DNA from: Streptomyces mobaraensis NBRC 13819 = DSM 40847
GTDB lineage: Bacteria > Actinomycetota > Actinomycetes > Streptomycetales > Streptomycetaceae
Direction of reading: 5' to 3'
Assembly: GCF_017916255.1 (NCBI RefSeq)
Contig: NZ_CP072827.1
Coordinates: 5,729,501 to 5,793,500 of the forward strand
DNA: 64,000 bases
A program made the translations under genes and the position numbers. The notes under the pieces are model-generated. The model was not told the origin of the DNA. It made no database searches and saw only the letters and a list, made by a program, of their open reading frames with translations. Shown here in pieces: positions 1-8,362 of this stretch. Position 1 is the first letter of the stretch, and every line of letters begins with the position of its first letter.

Positions 1-920
1 GCGCGGCCTTCGAGCGGATGCCCGCCCCCGAGCTGACGTCCTGGCTCGTCGGCGGGATGACCAAGCGCGAGTTCCTGGAGCGGCACGCCGAGCCCGTCTC
101 CGTCCGCTTCCATGTGATGGACCTCGACGATTTCCTGATCAACCCGTTGCCCAACCACCTCTTCACCCGCGACACCTCCGCCTGGATCTACGACGGCGTG
201 TGCATCAACGCCATGCGCTGGCCCGCCCGTTGGCACGAGACCGTGCACTACGAGGCCGTCTACCGGCACCACCCGATGTTCGCGGCGGACGACTTCCACA
301 TCTGGTCGGAGGGCCAGGCCGCCTACCCGTCGACCATCGAGGGCGGGGACGTGCTGGTCATCGGGCAGGGCGCGGTGCTGATCGGGATGAGCGAACGGAC
401 CACTCCGCAGGCCGTGGAGATGCTGGCCCACCGGCTGTTCGCCACCGGTTCCGCCCGGACCATCGTGGCGCTGGACATGCCCAAGCGCCGGGCCGTGATG
501 CACCTGGACACGGTGATGACCATGGTCGACGGCGACACCTTCACCCAGTACGCCGGGCTGGGCATGCTCCGCTCGTACACCATCGAGCCCGGGGTCGGCG
601 AGCGGGAGCTGAAGGTCACCGACCACCCGCCGGCCCATATGCACCGGGCCATCGCCGCCGCCCTGGGGCTGGACTCGATCCGGGTGCTCACCGCGACGCA
701 GGATGTCCACGCGGCTGAGCGGGAGCAGTGGGACGACGGGTGCAACGTGCTGGCGATAGAGCCGGGCGTGGTCGTGGCGTACGAACGCAACGCGACGACC
801 AACACCTTCCTGCGCAAGCATGGGATCGAGGTCATCACCATCCCCGGCAGCGAACTCGGCCGGGGGAGGGGCGGGCCGCGCTGTATGAGCTGCCCGGTGG
901 AGCGGGATGCCGTCGGGTAG
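1..920 (+). CDS. arcA: Arginine deiminase, C-terminal part (gene starts outside window)
   Basis: Converts L-arginine to citrulline and ammonia in the cytosol, the first step of the arginine deiminase pathway. The frame is open from the first bases of the window, so the N-terminus is missing; about 305 residues are visible against a family length near 410. The family active-site elements are present: the FTRD motif, the EGGD loop, MHLDTV with the catalytic His, and the C-terminal GGPRCMSCP loop holding the nucleophilic Cys. An ornithine carbamoyltransferase gene follows on the same strand after a repeat-filled 350-base gap, fitting the second step of the pathway, but no carbamate kinase gene is in view. 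The identification is firm; only the upstream part is unknown. Confidence 0.95.
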   Translation, partial: AAFERMPAPELTSWLVGGMTKREFLERHAEPVSVRFHVMDLDDFLINPLPNHLFTRDTSAWIYDGVCINAMRWPARWHETVHYEAVYRHHPMFAADDFHIWSEGQAAYPSTIEGGDVLVIGQGAVLIGMSERTTPQAVEMLAHRLFATGSARTIVALDMPKRRAVMHLDTVMTMVDGDTFTQYAGLGMLRSYTIEPGVGERELKVTDHPPAHMHRAIAAALGLDSIRVLTATQDVHAAEREQWDDGCNVLAIEPGVVVAYERNATTNTFLRKHGIEVITIPGSELGRGRGGPRCMSCPVERDAVG

Positions 921-957
921 CGCGGGTCCATGGGTGCGGGCCGTGGGACTGAAGTGT

Positions 958-1171
958 CGGTGGGCGCCTGTGAGCGGATGCCGGGAGAAGACCGGTGGGT
1001 GCCTGTGAAAGATGCCTGGAGAGGACCGGTGGGTGCCTGTGAGGGATGCCTGGAGAGAACCGGTGGATGCCTGTGAGGGGATGCCCGGAGAGGGCCGGTG
1101 GGTGCCTGTGAGGGGATGCCCGGAGAGGGCCGGTGGGTGCCTATGAAGGGCCGGTGTATGCCCCATGAGAC
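958..1171. repeat. Tandem repeat, 34-35 bp unit, about six copies
   Basis: Units begin with CGGTGGGTGCCTGTGA. They start at 958, 993, 1027, 1061, 1096 and 1131 (the last shortened), and a degenerate piece starts at 1152. The 1061 and 1096 units differ by a single base, so the array expanded recently from its argF-proximal end. It fills most of the gap between the deiminase and carbamoyltransferase genes and holds no convincing reading frame. Confidence 0.9.
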
Positions 1172-1177
1172 GATGAG

Positions 1178-1211
1178 TGCATAATATTGCGATCAAGCGC
1201 ATAGCATTCCA
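1178..1211 (+). promoter_or_regulatory. Two ARG-box-like sites upstream of argF
   Basis: Two related AT-rich motifs, GCATAATATTGC and GCATAGCATTCC, lie 20 bp apart in otherwise GC-rich DNA about 60-90 bases before the argF start. ArgR operators are typically weak palindromes arranged as two boxes about two helical turns apart. The spacing and base composition fit, but the match to any consensus is loose, so this is a candidate only. The CATAAT in the first box could also serve as a -10 element. Confidence 0.4.
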
Positions 1212-1270
1212 GTGCGGAGGCGTACGGGAACGCGCCGCATCCGGGAGCGCACGGCATTCAGGGAGTCCTC

Positions 1271-2323
1271 ATGGCCACAGACCTCGCGGGCCGCGGCCTG
1301 CTCAAGGAGACGGATCTCAGCCCCGAGGAGTTCCACGCCCTCGTCGAGCTGGCCGCCGAGCTGAAGGCGGCCAAGCGGGCCGGTACCGAGGTGCCCCGGC
1401 TGACCGGGCGCAACATCGCGCTGGTCTTCGAGAAGACCTCCACCCGCACCCGCTGCGCCTTCGAGGTCGCCGCCGCCGACCAGGGCGCGCGCACCACCTA
1501 CCTGGACCCCGCCGGCTCCCAGCTCGGCCACAAGGAATCCGCCAAGGACACCGCTCGGGTCCTCGGCCGGATGTACGACGCCATCCAGTACCGGGGGCAC
1601 GCCCAGGAGACGCTGGAGGAGCTCGCCGCGTATGCCGGGGTGCCGGTCTTCAACGGCCTTACCGACATGTGGCACCCCACCCAGATGCTCGCCGACGTCC
1701 TCACCATCTCCGAGCACACCGCCAAGCCCCTGGAGCACGTGGCCCTCGCCTACCTCGGCGACGCCCGCTACAACATGGGCAACTCCTACCTCGTCACCGG
1801 CGCCCTGCTCGGCATGGACGTCCGCATCGTGGCCCCCGAGGAGCTCTGGCCCGACCCCGAGGTCGTCGAGCAGGCGCGGCGGCTCGCCCGCTGGAGCGGT
1901 GCCCGCGTCACGCTCACCCGGGACGTCGCCGAGGGCGTGGCGGGCGCCGACTTCGTCGCCACCGACGTCTGGGTCTCGATGGGCGAGCCGCGCGAGGTGT
2001 GGGACGCGCGGATCGCGCTGCTCGCCCCGTACGCCGTCACCATGGATGTCCTCCGGGCCACCGGCAACGCGGCCGTGAAGTTCCTGCACTGCCTGCCCGC
2101 CTTCCACGACCTGGGCACCTCGGTCGCCCGGGAGATCCACGAACGGCACGGCCTCACCTCCCTCGAAGTGACCGACGAGGTCTTCGAGTCCGTCCACTCC
2201 GTCGTCTGGGACCAGGCCGAGAACAGGATGCACACCATCAAGGCGCTCCTGGTGTCCTGCCTGGGCCGCCCGGAAGGGCCGGAGCAGTCCGGGGAGGCCG
2301 CGGTGCCCATCGCGCACTCGTGA
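1271..2323 (+). CDS. argF: Ornithine carbamoyltransferase
   Basis: Interconverts ornithine plus carbamoyl phosphate with citrulline plus phosphate in the cytosol. The 350-residue length is normal for the family. Visible motifs are the carbamoyl-phosphate loop STRT (57-60), HPTQ (135-138), the SMGE loop (236-239) and HCLP (273-276) with the catalytic Cys. The ATG at 1271 follows a GGAG about five bases upstream. Because it lies directly after arginine deiminase, it could act catabolically (ArcB role) as well as in arginine synthesis; sequence alone does not separate these. ARG-box-like sites upstream favour arginine control. The next gene belongs to a different pathway. Confidence 0.95.
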   Translation: MATDLAGRGLLKETDLSPEEFHALVELAAELKAAKRAGTEVPRLTGRNIALVFEKTSTRTRCAFEVAAADQGARTTYLDPAGSQLGHKESAKDTARVLGRMYDAIQYRGHAQETLEELAAYAGVPVFNGLTDMWHPTQMLADVLTISEHTAKPLEHVALAYLGDARYNMGNSYLVTGALLGMDVRIVAPEELWPDPEVVEQARRLARWSGARVTLTRDVAEGVAGADFVATDVWVSMGEPREVWDARIALLAPYAVTMDVLRATGNAAVKFLHCLPAFHDLGTSVAREIHERHGLTSLEVTDEVFESVHSVVWDQAENRMHTIKALLVSCLGRPEGPEQSGEAAVPIAHS

Positions 2324-2394
2324 CGACAGTCACACAACGGTGATAACTTCGCCGGGCAGGCACCAGCCCACCCGGCTGAAGGAGGCCGCGCCCG

Positions 2395-3339
2395 ATGAGC
2401 CCGTCGCCCATGAGCCCGTCGCACCCGCCGCACCCGTCGGATGCACCGCACACGCCGAATACGCCGAGCCCGTCGAACACGTCCCACCCCACGAGTCCGG
2501 CCACCACCCCGGCGAACCCCTTCACCGGCTCGGCGGCCACGACCGGCGCATGGCGGCACCTGCGCCTGACCCTGGACTCCGGTGTCGCCACCGTCACCCT
2601 CACCCGCCCCGACAAACTCAACGCCCTCACCTTCGGCGCCTACGCCGACCTGCGCGACCTGCTCCCCGAACTCGCCCGCGACGGCTCGGTGCGGGCCCTG
2701 GTCCTCGGCGGTGAAGGGCGCGGGTTCTGCTCCGGCGGGGACGTGGACGCCATCATCGGCGCCACGCTCGCCATGGACACCCGCCGGCTCCTCGACTTCA
2801 ACCGTATGACCGGGCAGGTCGTCCGGGCCCTGCGCGAGTGCCCGTTCCCCGTCGTCGCGGCCCTGCACGGCGTCGCCGCCGGAGCCGGGGCGGTCCTCGC
2901 CCTCGCCGCCGACTTCCGCGTCGCCGACCCCACGGCCCGGTTCGCCTTCCTCTTCACCAAGGTCGGCCTCTCCGGCGGCGACATGGGCGCCGCCTACCTG
3001 CTGCCGCGCGTCGTCGGCCTCGGCCACGCCACCCGGCTGCTGATGCTGGGCGACACCGTCCGCGCCGCCGAGGCCGAACGCATCGGGCTGATCAGCCAGT
3101 TGGTGCCGGAGGGGGAGGCGGCCGACGCGGCCCTCGCCCTGGCCCGCCGACTGGCCGACGGGCCCGCCCTCGCCCACGCCCAGACCAAGGCCCTGCTCGC
3201 CGCCGAGCTGGACATGCCGTTCTCCGCCGCCGTCGAACTCGACGCCGCCACCCAGGCGCTCCTGATGAACAGCGCCGACTACGCCGAGTTCCACGCGGCG
3301 TTCACCGCCAAGCGGGCGCCGCGGTGGCGGGGCGTCTGA
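2395..3339 (+). CDS. Enoyl-CoA hydratase/isomerase family protein with low-complexity N-terminus
   Basis: Crotonase-fold protein expected to hydrate or isomerise a CoA-bound enoyl intermediate. The catalytic domain begins near residue 55: GFCSGGDVDAI and the AAGAGAVLALAADFRVAD oxyanion region are recognisable, followed by TKVGLSGGDMG. The first 50 residues are Ser/Pro/His/Thr-rich and look disordered, which is unusual for a family normally near 260 residues. The start is supported by AAGGAGG nine bases upstream. The stop is one base before the next start, so it is co-transcribed with the aryl-CoA monooxygenase, suggesting beta-oxidation-like processing of the ring-modified product. Confidence 0.88.
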   Translation: MSPSPMSPSHPPHPSDAPHTPNTPSPSNTSHPTSPATTPANPFTGSAATTGAWRHLRLTLDSGVATVTLTRPDKLNALTFGAYADLRDLLPELARDGSVRALVLGGEGRGFCSGGDVDAIIGATLAMDTRRLLDFNRMTGQVVRALRECPFPVVAALHGVAAGAGAVLALAADFRVADPTARFAFLFTKVGLSGGDMGAAYLLPRVVGLGHATRLLMLGDTVRAAEAERIGLISQLVPEGEAADAALALARRLADGPALAHAQTKALLAAELDMPFSAAVELDAATQALLMNSADYAEFHAAFTAKRAPRWRGV

Positions 3340-3340
3340 G

Positions 3341-5581
3341 ATGCGGGTCGCGGTCATCGGTGGCGGGCCCGGCGGGCTCTACACCGCCGCCTTGTTGAAG
3401 CGTCAGGACCCGGGGCACGAGGTCACCCTCTGGGAGCGCAACGCCCCCGACGACACCTTCGGTTTCGGTGTCGTCCTCTCCGACGAGACACTCGGCGGCA
3501 TCGAGGGCGCCGACCCCGACGTCTACGCCGCGCTCCGCCGCTCGTTCGTCCGCTGGGACGCCATCGACGTCGTCCGCCGGGGCCGGGCCCTGCGCTCCGG
3601 CGGCCACGGCTTCGCCGCGCTCGGCCGCCACCGGCTGCTGCGGATCCTGCACGAGCGCTGCCGCGGCCTCGGCGTCGACCTGCGGTTCCGTACGGAGGCG
3701 CCGCCCGCCGCCGAACTCGCCCGCAGCCACGACCTCGTCGTCGCCGCCGACGGCGTCCACAGCGCCACCCGCGCCGCCCACGCCGGTCACTTCCGTCCCA
3801 CCCTCACCACCCACCGCTGCCGCTACATCTGGCTCTCCGCCGGTTTCGCCTTCGACGCCTTCCGCTTCGAGATCGCCGAGACCGAGCACGGCGTGATGCA
3901 ACTGCACGGCTACCCCTACGCCCCCGACGCGAGCACGGTGATCGTCGAGATGCGCGAGGAGGTCTGGCGCCGGGCCGGCTTCGACCGGCGCACCGAGGAG
4001 GAGACCCTCCGCGCGTGCGCCGCCCTCTTCGCCGACGCGCTGGGCGGGCGCCCCCTGCGCTCCAACCGCTCCACCTGGACGGCCTTCCGCACCGTCGTCA
4101 ACGCCCGCTGGTCGTACGGCCGTACGGTGCTGCTCGGCGACGCCGCCCACACCGCCCACTTCTCCATCGGCTCCGGCACCAAGCTCGCCGTCGAGGACGC
4201 CCTCGCCCTGGCCGGGCAGCTGGCCGCGCACCCGGACGTCCCGGCGGCCCTCGCGGCGTACGAGGCCGAGCGCCGCCCGCTCGTCGAGTCCACCCAGCGC
4301 GCCGCCCGGGCGAGCCTGGAGTGGTTCGAGGAGCTGGAGTGGCGCCGGGACCGGACGCCGCGCCGGTTCGCCTTCGACCTCCTCACCCGCAGTCGCCGCG
4401 TCACCCATGACAACCTGCGGCTCCGCGACCCCGCGTTCGTCGCCGCCGTCGAGGCGGAAGCGGGCGTTCCGGCCGGAACCCCGCCCATGTTCACCCCCTT
4501 CACCCTGCGCGGACTGACGCTGCGCAACCGCGTCGTGGTCTCCGCGATGGACATGTACTCCGCCACCGACGGCACACCCGGCGACTTCCACCTCGTCCAC
4601 CTCGGGGCGCGCGCCCTCGGCGGCGCGGGGCTGGTGATGACGGAGATGGTCTGCGTCAGCCCCGAAGGGCGCATCACCCCCGGCTGCACCGGCCTCTACG
4701 CCCCCGAACACGAGGCCGCCTGGCGCCGGATCACCGACTTCGCGCACACCGCGGCCCCCGGCACGGCCGTCGGCGTCCAGCTCGGCCACTCCGGGCGCAA
4801 GGGCTCGACACGGCTGATGTGGGAGGGCATCGACGACCCCCTGCCGGAGGGCGGCTGGCCGGTGGCGGGCCCGTCACCGCTGCCGTACCGGCCGGGCGTC
4901 AGTCAGGTGCCACGGGAACTCGACGCCGACGAACTGCGGGCGATCAGGGAGCAGTTCGCGAACGCCGCCGCCTCCGCCGCCCGGGTCGGCTTCGACCTGC
5001 TCGAACTCCACTGCGCCCACGGCTACCTGCTCTCCTCCTTCCTCTCCCCGCTCACCAACCACCGTGACGACGCCTACGGCGGCGATCTCCCGCGCCGGCT
5101 CGCCTACCCCTTGGAGGTCTTCGACGCGGTACGCGCCGTCTGGCCCGCCGACCGCCCGATGACCGTGCGGATCTCGGCGACCGACTGGGCGCCCGGCGGC
5201 ACGACGGCCGACGACGCGGTGACCGTCGCCCGCGCCTTCGCCGCGCACGGCGCGGACGCGGTGGACGTCTCGACGGGCCAGGTCGTCCCCGACGAGCGGC
5301 CCGCGTTCGGCCGGTCGTACCAGACGCCGTTCGCCGACCGGATACGCAGCGAGGCGGGCGTCCCGGTGATCGCCGTCGGCGCGATCTCGTCGTGGGACGA
5401 CGTCAACTCACTGATCCTGGCCGGACGGGCGGACCTCTGCGCCCTCGGCCGGCCGCACCTCTACGACCCGCACTGGACGCTGCACGCGGCGGCGGAGCAG
5501 GAGTATGCCGGGCCGGGCGTGTCCTGGCCGGTGCAGTACCGGGCGGGGAGCCGGAAGCCGCCGGTCGGGCGGCGGGGGTAG
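3341..5581 (+). CDS. Bifunctional aryl-CoA monooxygenase/reductase (2-aminobenzoyl-CoA or salicylyl-CoA type)
   Basis: Two flavoenzymes in one 746-residue chain. The N-terminal half is an FAD aromatic hydroxylase, with GGGPGG near the start and GDAAHTAHF at about residue 267. From about residue 382 there is an Old Yellow Enzyme-type NADH:flavin oxidoreductase with HGYLLSSFLSP near 560 and a terminal ALGRPHLYDP. This exact fusion is known from 2-aminobenzoyl-CoA monooxygenase/reductase of Azoarcus evansii and salicylyl-CoA 5-hydroxylases. It hydroxylates, and in the aminobenzoate version also reduces, the CoA-activated ring. Neighbouring ligase, hydratase, dehydrogenase and RidA genes support this role. 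The RidA deaminase tips the balance to 2-aminobenzoate, but the substrate is inferred. Confidence 0.9.
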   Translation: MRVAVIGGGPGGLYTAALLKRQDPGHEVTLWERNAPDDTFGFGVVLSDETLGGIEGADPDVYAALRRSFVRWDAIDVVRRGRALRSGGHGFAALGRHRLLRILHERCRGLGVDLRFRTEAPPAAELARSHDLVVAADGVHSATRAAHAGHFRPTLTTHRCRYIWLSAGFAFDAFRFEIAETEHGVMQLHGYPYAPDASTVIVEMREEVWRRAGFDRRTEEETLRACAALFADALGGRPLRSNRSTWTAFRTVVNARWSYGRTVLLGDAAHTAHFSIGSGTKLAVEDALALAGQLAAHPDVPAALAAYEAERRPLVESTQRAARASLEWFEELEWRRDRTPRRFAFDLLTRSRRVTHDNLRLRDPAFVAAVEAEAGVPAGTPPMFTPFTLRGLTLRNRVVVSAMDMYSATDGTPGDFHLVHLGARALGGAGLVMTEMVCVSPEGRITPGCTGLYAPEHEAAWRRITDFAHTAAPGTAVGVQLGHSGRKGSTRLMWEGIDDPLPEGGWPVAGPSPLPYRPGVSQVPRELDADELRAIREQFANAAASAARVGFDLLELHCAHGYLLSSFLSPLTNHRDDAYGGDLPRRLAYPLEVFDAVRAVWPADRPMTVRISATDWAPGGTTADDAVTVARAFAAHGADAVDVSTGQVVPDERPAFGRSYQTPFADRIRSEAGVPVIAVGAISSWDDVNSLILAGRADLCALGRPHLYDPHWTLHAAAEQEYAGPGVSWPVQYRAGSRKPPVGRRG

Positions 5582-5589
5582 GGCGCGCC

Positions 5590-5671
5590 GCCCCCATCCC
5601 GCCCTTTCACCGTTTCCGGGGGGAGTGCCCCGCAGCCCCTGTGAAACCGCGCTGCGCGCGGTTGTCCTCGA
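5590..5671. repeat. Half copy of the window's large palindromic intergenic element
   Basis: The stretch from the CCCGCCCTTTC block through GAAACCGCGCTGCGCGCGG to TTGTCCTCGA matches the reverse complement of the right half of the full elements at 39195, 46703 and 50461. The opposite arm is absent. It sits between the converging monooxygenase and regulator genes, where it may contribute to termination. Confidence 0.7.
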
Positions 5672-5706
5672 TCTCCCCCAGCGGGGGCACCCCCAACGGA
5701 CTGAAA

Positions 5707-6555
5707 TCAGCCGACCCCCCTGTCCAGCACCCCTGCCACAAACGTCTCGCCCGCGTCCCGCAGTCTCCGGTGCAACGCCGTGAACACCCGCGCCGAGCGC
5801 ACGCCCGGCCACCCCGTGGGCAGCACGGCCGCCGGGAGGCCCGGGTCGGCGTACGGCAGGCGGCGCCAGGAGTCGAGGGCCAGCAGGTAGTCCCGGTACG
5901 CCTCCTCGGGCGGCGTCGGCCGCCGCCGCGCCCAGCGGCGCAGCACGGGCTCGTGCGCCTCCAGGAACGCGTGGTGCCGGCGGGCCAGCGCGTCCAGGTC
6001 CCACCAGCGGGCCACCGCCTCCGCCGTCGGCTCGAAGCCGAGGTGCCGGCCGTGGAACAGGTCGACGTACGGGGCCAGGCCCAGCCGGTCGAGCGTGTGC
6101 CGGGTCTCCTCATGCACATGCGCCGGAGCGATCCAGACGCCCGGTGCCGCCGTGCCGAAGCCCAGCCGGGACAACCGCGAGCGCAGCAGGTGCCGCTTGT
6201 GCCGCTCCTCCTCCGGCACGGAGAAGACCGCGAGCAGCCAGCCGTGGCCGGGACGGGTGGCGGGCCGGCCGAGGATCCGGCGGTCGCCGTCGTCGAGCAA
6301 CTGCCGGGCCGCGTCCGACAGTCCGTACCCGGCCGCGCCGTCCGCCGTCCGGCCGGAGGTCAGCAGGCCGCGCCGCTTCAGCCGGGAGACCGCCGACCGC
6401 ACCGAGGGCGCGTCCACGCCCACCGCGCCGAGCAGCCGGATCAGCGCCGCGACCGGCAGCGGGCCGGCCGGTCGCCCGGCGGCCCCGCGGCCGTACGCAC
6501 CGTAGAAGGAGACGATCAGCGAGCGGGGGGTGTGGGACGGCTGGTGGTCAGTCAC
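5707..6555 (-). CDS. PaaX-family transcriptional regulator
   Basis: 282-residue cytosolic DNA-binding protein with the layout of PaaX, the phenylacetyl-CoA-responsive repressor: an N-terminal winged helix (RSLIVSFYGAYGR, then VRSAVSRLKRRGLL) and a longer effector/dimerisation region with GVWIAP. PaaX-type proteins sense aryl-CoA thioesters, so the natural ligand here would be the product of the adjacent ligase. It starts with GTG and overlaps the ligase stop by 8 bases, so regulator and ligase are probably translationally coupled. The predicted target is the divergent promoter region at 8177-8362. The family assignment is strong; ligand and sites are inferred. Confidence 0.88.
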   Translation of the reverse strand: MTDHQPSHTPRSLIVSFYGAYGRGAAGRPAGPLPVAALIRLLGAVGVDAPSVRSAVSRLKRRGLLTSGRTADGAAGYGLSDAARQLLDDGDRRILGRPATRPGHGWLLAVFSVPEEERHKRHLLRSRLSRLGFGTAAPGVWIAPAHVHEETRHTLDRLGLAPYVDLFHGRHLGFEPTAEAVARWWDLDALARRHHAFLEAHEPVLRRWARRRPTPPEEAYRDYLLALDSWRRLPYADPGLPAAVLPTGWPGVRSARVFTALHRRLRDAGETFVAGVLDRGVG

Positions 6556-8176
6556 GGGGAAACTGTAAAGCGCCCGAACGCAGCCGGAACCGCTGGAGTT
6601 TGCCGGTGGGCGTGCGCGGCAGCGCGTCGAGGAACACGATCTCGCGAGGGCACTTGTAGGGGGCGATCTCCTTTTTGGTGAACTCGCGCAGGTCGTCGGC
6701 GGTGTGCCCGGTGCGCGGGACGCCGGGCCGGAGCACCACGTGGGCGACGACGACCTCGCCGCGCCGCTCGTCCGGCCGCCCGGTGACGGCCGCCTCCAGC
6801 ACGTCCGGGTGGCGGAGCAGCGTCTCCTCGACCTCGGGGCCCGCGACGTTGTGCCCGCCCGAGACGATCATGTCGTCGGCGCGGCCGAGGAAGGTGTGGC
6901 AGCCATCGGGGTCCCGGACGTAGCGGTCGCCGGTGAGGTTCCAGCCGTCCCGGACGTACGTCGTCTGCCGCTCGTCCGCGAGGTAGCGGCAGCCGACCGG
7001 GCCGCGCACCGCCAGCAGCCCGGGCGAGCCGTCGGGCAGCGGCCGGCCGGTGTCGTCGACGATCCGCGTCTCGAAGCCGGGCACCGGGCGTCCGGTCGTG
7101 CCCGGGCGGGACGTTTCGTCGGCGGCGAGGAAGATGTGCAGCATCTCCGTGGCACCGATGCCGTTGATCAACGGCAGCCCGGTGGCCGCCCGCCAGGCGT
7201 GCCAGAGCGCGGCGGGCAGGTGCTCGCCCGCGGAAACGCATCTGCGGAGGGACGACGTGTTGTACGAGCCGATCCGGTCGAGCATCGCCCGGTACGCCGT
7301 CGGGGCCGTGAACAGCACGGACACGCGCTGCCGTTGGACGTCGGCGAGCAGCTGCCCGGCGCCCGACCAGCCGGCGAGGACGGCCGAGGCACCGGCCCGC
7401 AGCGGGAAGACCAGCAGCCCGCCGAGGCCGAACGTGAAGCCGAGCGGCGGGCTGCCGCCGAAGACGTCGTCCGGCCGGGGCCGGAGCACCCGCGCCGAGA
7501 AGGTGTCGGCGACCGCGAGGACGTCCCGGTGGAAGTGCAGGCAGCCCTTGGGCGGTCCGGTGGTCCCGGAGGTGAAGGCGATCAGCGCGACGTCGTCCGC
7601 CGAGGTCGCCACCGCGGCGTACGATGGTGGTTTCTTTGCCGACAGCCGCAGCAGGTCACCGGGTGAGCCGCCGCCGAAGGGCGTCGTCCGCAGCCCGGGA
7701 ACGGCCGCCTTGACCAGCTCGCCGGTGGAGCGCGCGTCGCAGAGCGCGTGCCGTACGCGGGCGATGCGGCAGATCTCGGCGAGCTCACGGGCCCGTTGCG
7801 CGTCGGGCACGGTCACGGCGACCGCCCCCGCCTTCATCACGGCCAGCCAGCAGGCGGCGAGGAGCGGGGTGGTGGGGCCGCGCAGCAGCACGCGGTTGCC
7901 GGGGACGACACCCAGGTCGGTGGTGAGCGTGTGCGCGAACCGGTCGACACGCTCGCACAGTTCGGCGTACGACCAGACGCTCCCGGACTTGTCCCGCAGC
8001 GCCGGCCGGTCGGGGCCGAGCCGCGCCGCGGTCGCGTCCAGCAGCTCCGCGCCGCAGTTGAGCCGGTCCGGGTAGCGCGGGACGTCCGGCCCGAACGGCA
8101 GGTCAGGCCATCGGTCGGGCGGCGGGAGGCTGTCGCGGGGGAAGGTGTCGACGTGGGCCGACGGCATGAGCTCCAT
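6548..8176 (-). CDS. Benzoate-CoA-ligase-family enzyme, probable 2-aminobenzoate-CoA ligase
   Basis: ATP-dependent adenylate-forming enzyme predicted to activate an aromatic acid as its CoA thioester, the entry step of this cluster. The AMP-binding loop FTSGTTGPPKG lies near residue 200, and the C-terminal PTGKLQRF carries the catalytic Lys. I chose the ATG at 8176 (542 residues, normal length) because it follows GAGGGGG and begins with a typical ligase N-terminus; the frame stays open upstream but that part is Arg-rich junk. Codon 537 is TTA, so full-length product should depend on the bldA tRNA. It is divergent from the acyl-CoA dehydrogenase gene. The precise substrate is inferred from the neighbouring monooxygenase. 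Confidence 0.88.
   Translation of the reverse strand: MELMPSAHVDTFPRDSLPPPDRWPDLPFGPDVPRYPDRLNCGAELLDATAARLGPDRPALRDKSGSVWSYAELCERVDRFAHTLTTDLGVVPGNRVLLRGPTTPLLAACWLAVMKAGAVAVTVPDAQRARELAEICRIARVRHALCDARSTGELVKAAVPGLRTTPFGGGSPGDLLRLSAKKPPSYAAVATSADDVALIAFTSGTTGPPKGCLHFHRDVLAVADTFSARVLRPRPDDVFGGSPPLGFTFGLGGLLVFPLRAGASAVLAGWSGAGQLLADVQRQRVSVLFTAPTAYRAMLDRIGSYNTSSLRRCVSAGEHLPAALWHAWRAATGLPLINGIGATEMLHIFLAADETSRPGTTGRPVPGFETRIVDDTGRPLPDGSPGLLAVRGPVGCRYLADERQTTYVRDGWNLTGDRYVRDPDGCHTFLGRADDMIVSGGHNVAGPEVEETLLRHPDVLEAAVTGRPDERRGEVVVAHVVLRPGVPRTGHTADDLREFTKKEIAPYKCPREIVFLDALPRTPTGKLQRFRLRSGALQFPRD
6566..6568 (-). other. TTA leucine codon in the aryl-CoA ligase gene
   Basis: In the ligase frame the C-terminal residues SGALQFPRD use TTA for Leu, six codons before the stop. 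TTA is decoded in Streptomyces by the developmentally regulated bldA tRNA. Confidence 0.9.
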
Positions 8177-8362
8177 GACGGGTCGCGCCCCCTCGTGCCG
8201 GGAAAGGGTGGAGGTGCGGGGGACCGCCGGCGGCGCGCGGGGGCCGGGGGCGGTGCGGGAGGACTTGCCAGCCGTACGGATGCGCTGCCAGCGTAACGAG
8301 GCCGTGACGACAGTCAACAGAGCGCGACAAAGGACCACACGCTTCCGAAAGGACCGACGAGG
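8177..8362. promoter_or_regulatory. Divergent promoter region between ligase and acyl-CoA dehydrogenase
   Basis: This 186-base gap must carry the promoters for the leftward ligase-regulator operon and the rightward dehydrogenase-RidA operon, making it the most likely site for PaaX-type control. I see no perfect palindrome and no clear -35/-10 pair. AAAGGA at about 8349 serves the dehydrogenase start. Confidence 0.55.

Noticed and set aside
958..1171. Possible CRISPR array
   Set aside because: The units are directly adjacent without spacers, so this is a plain tandem repeat.
1271..2323. Calling the gene arcB and the locus a full arginine deiminase operon
   Set aside because: No carbamate kinase gene is present and a repeat array with ARG-box-like sites separates it from arcA, so argF is the safer name.
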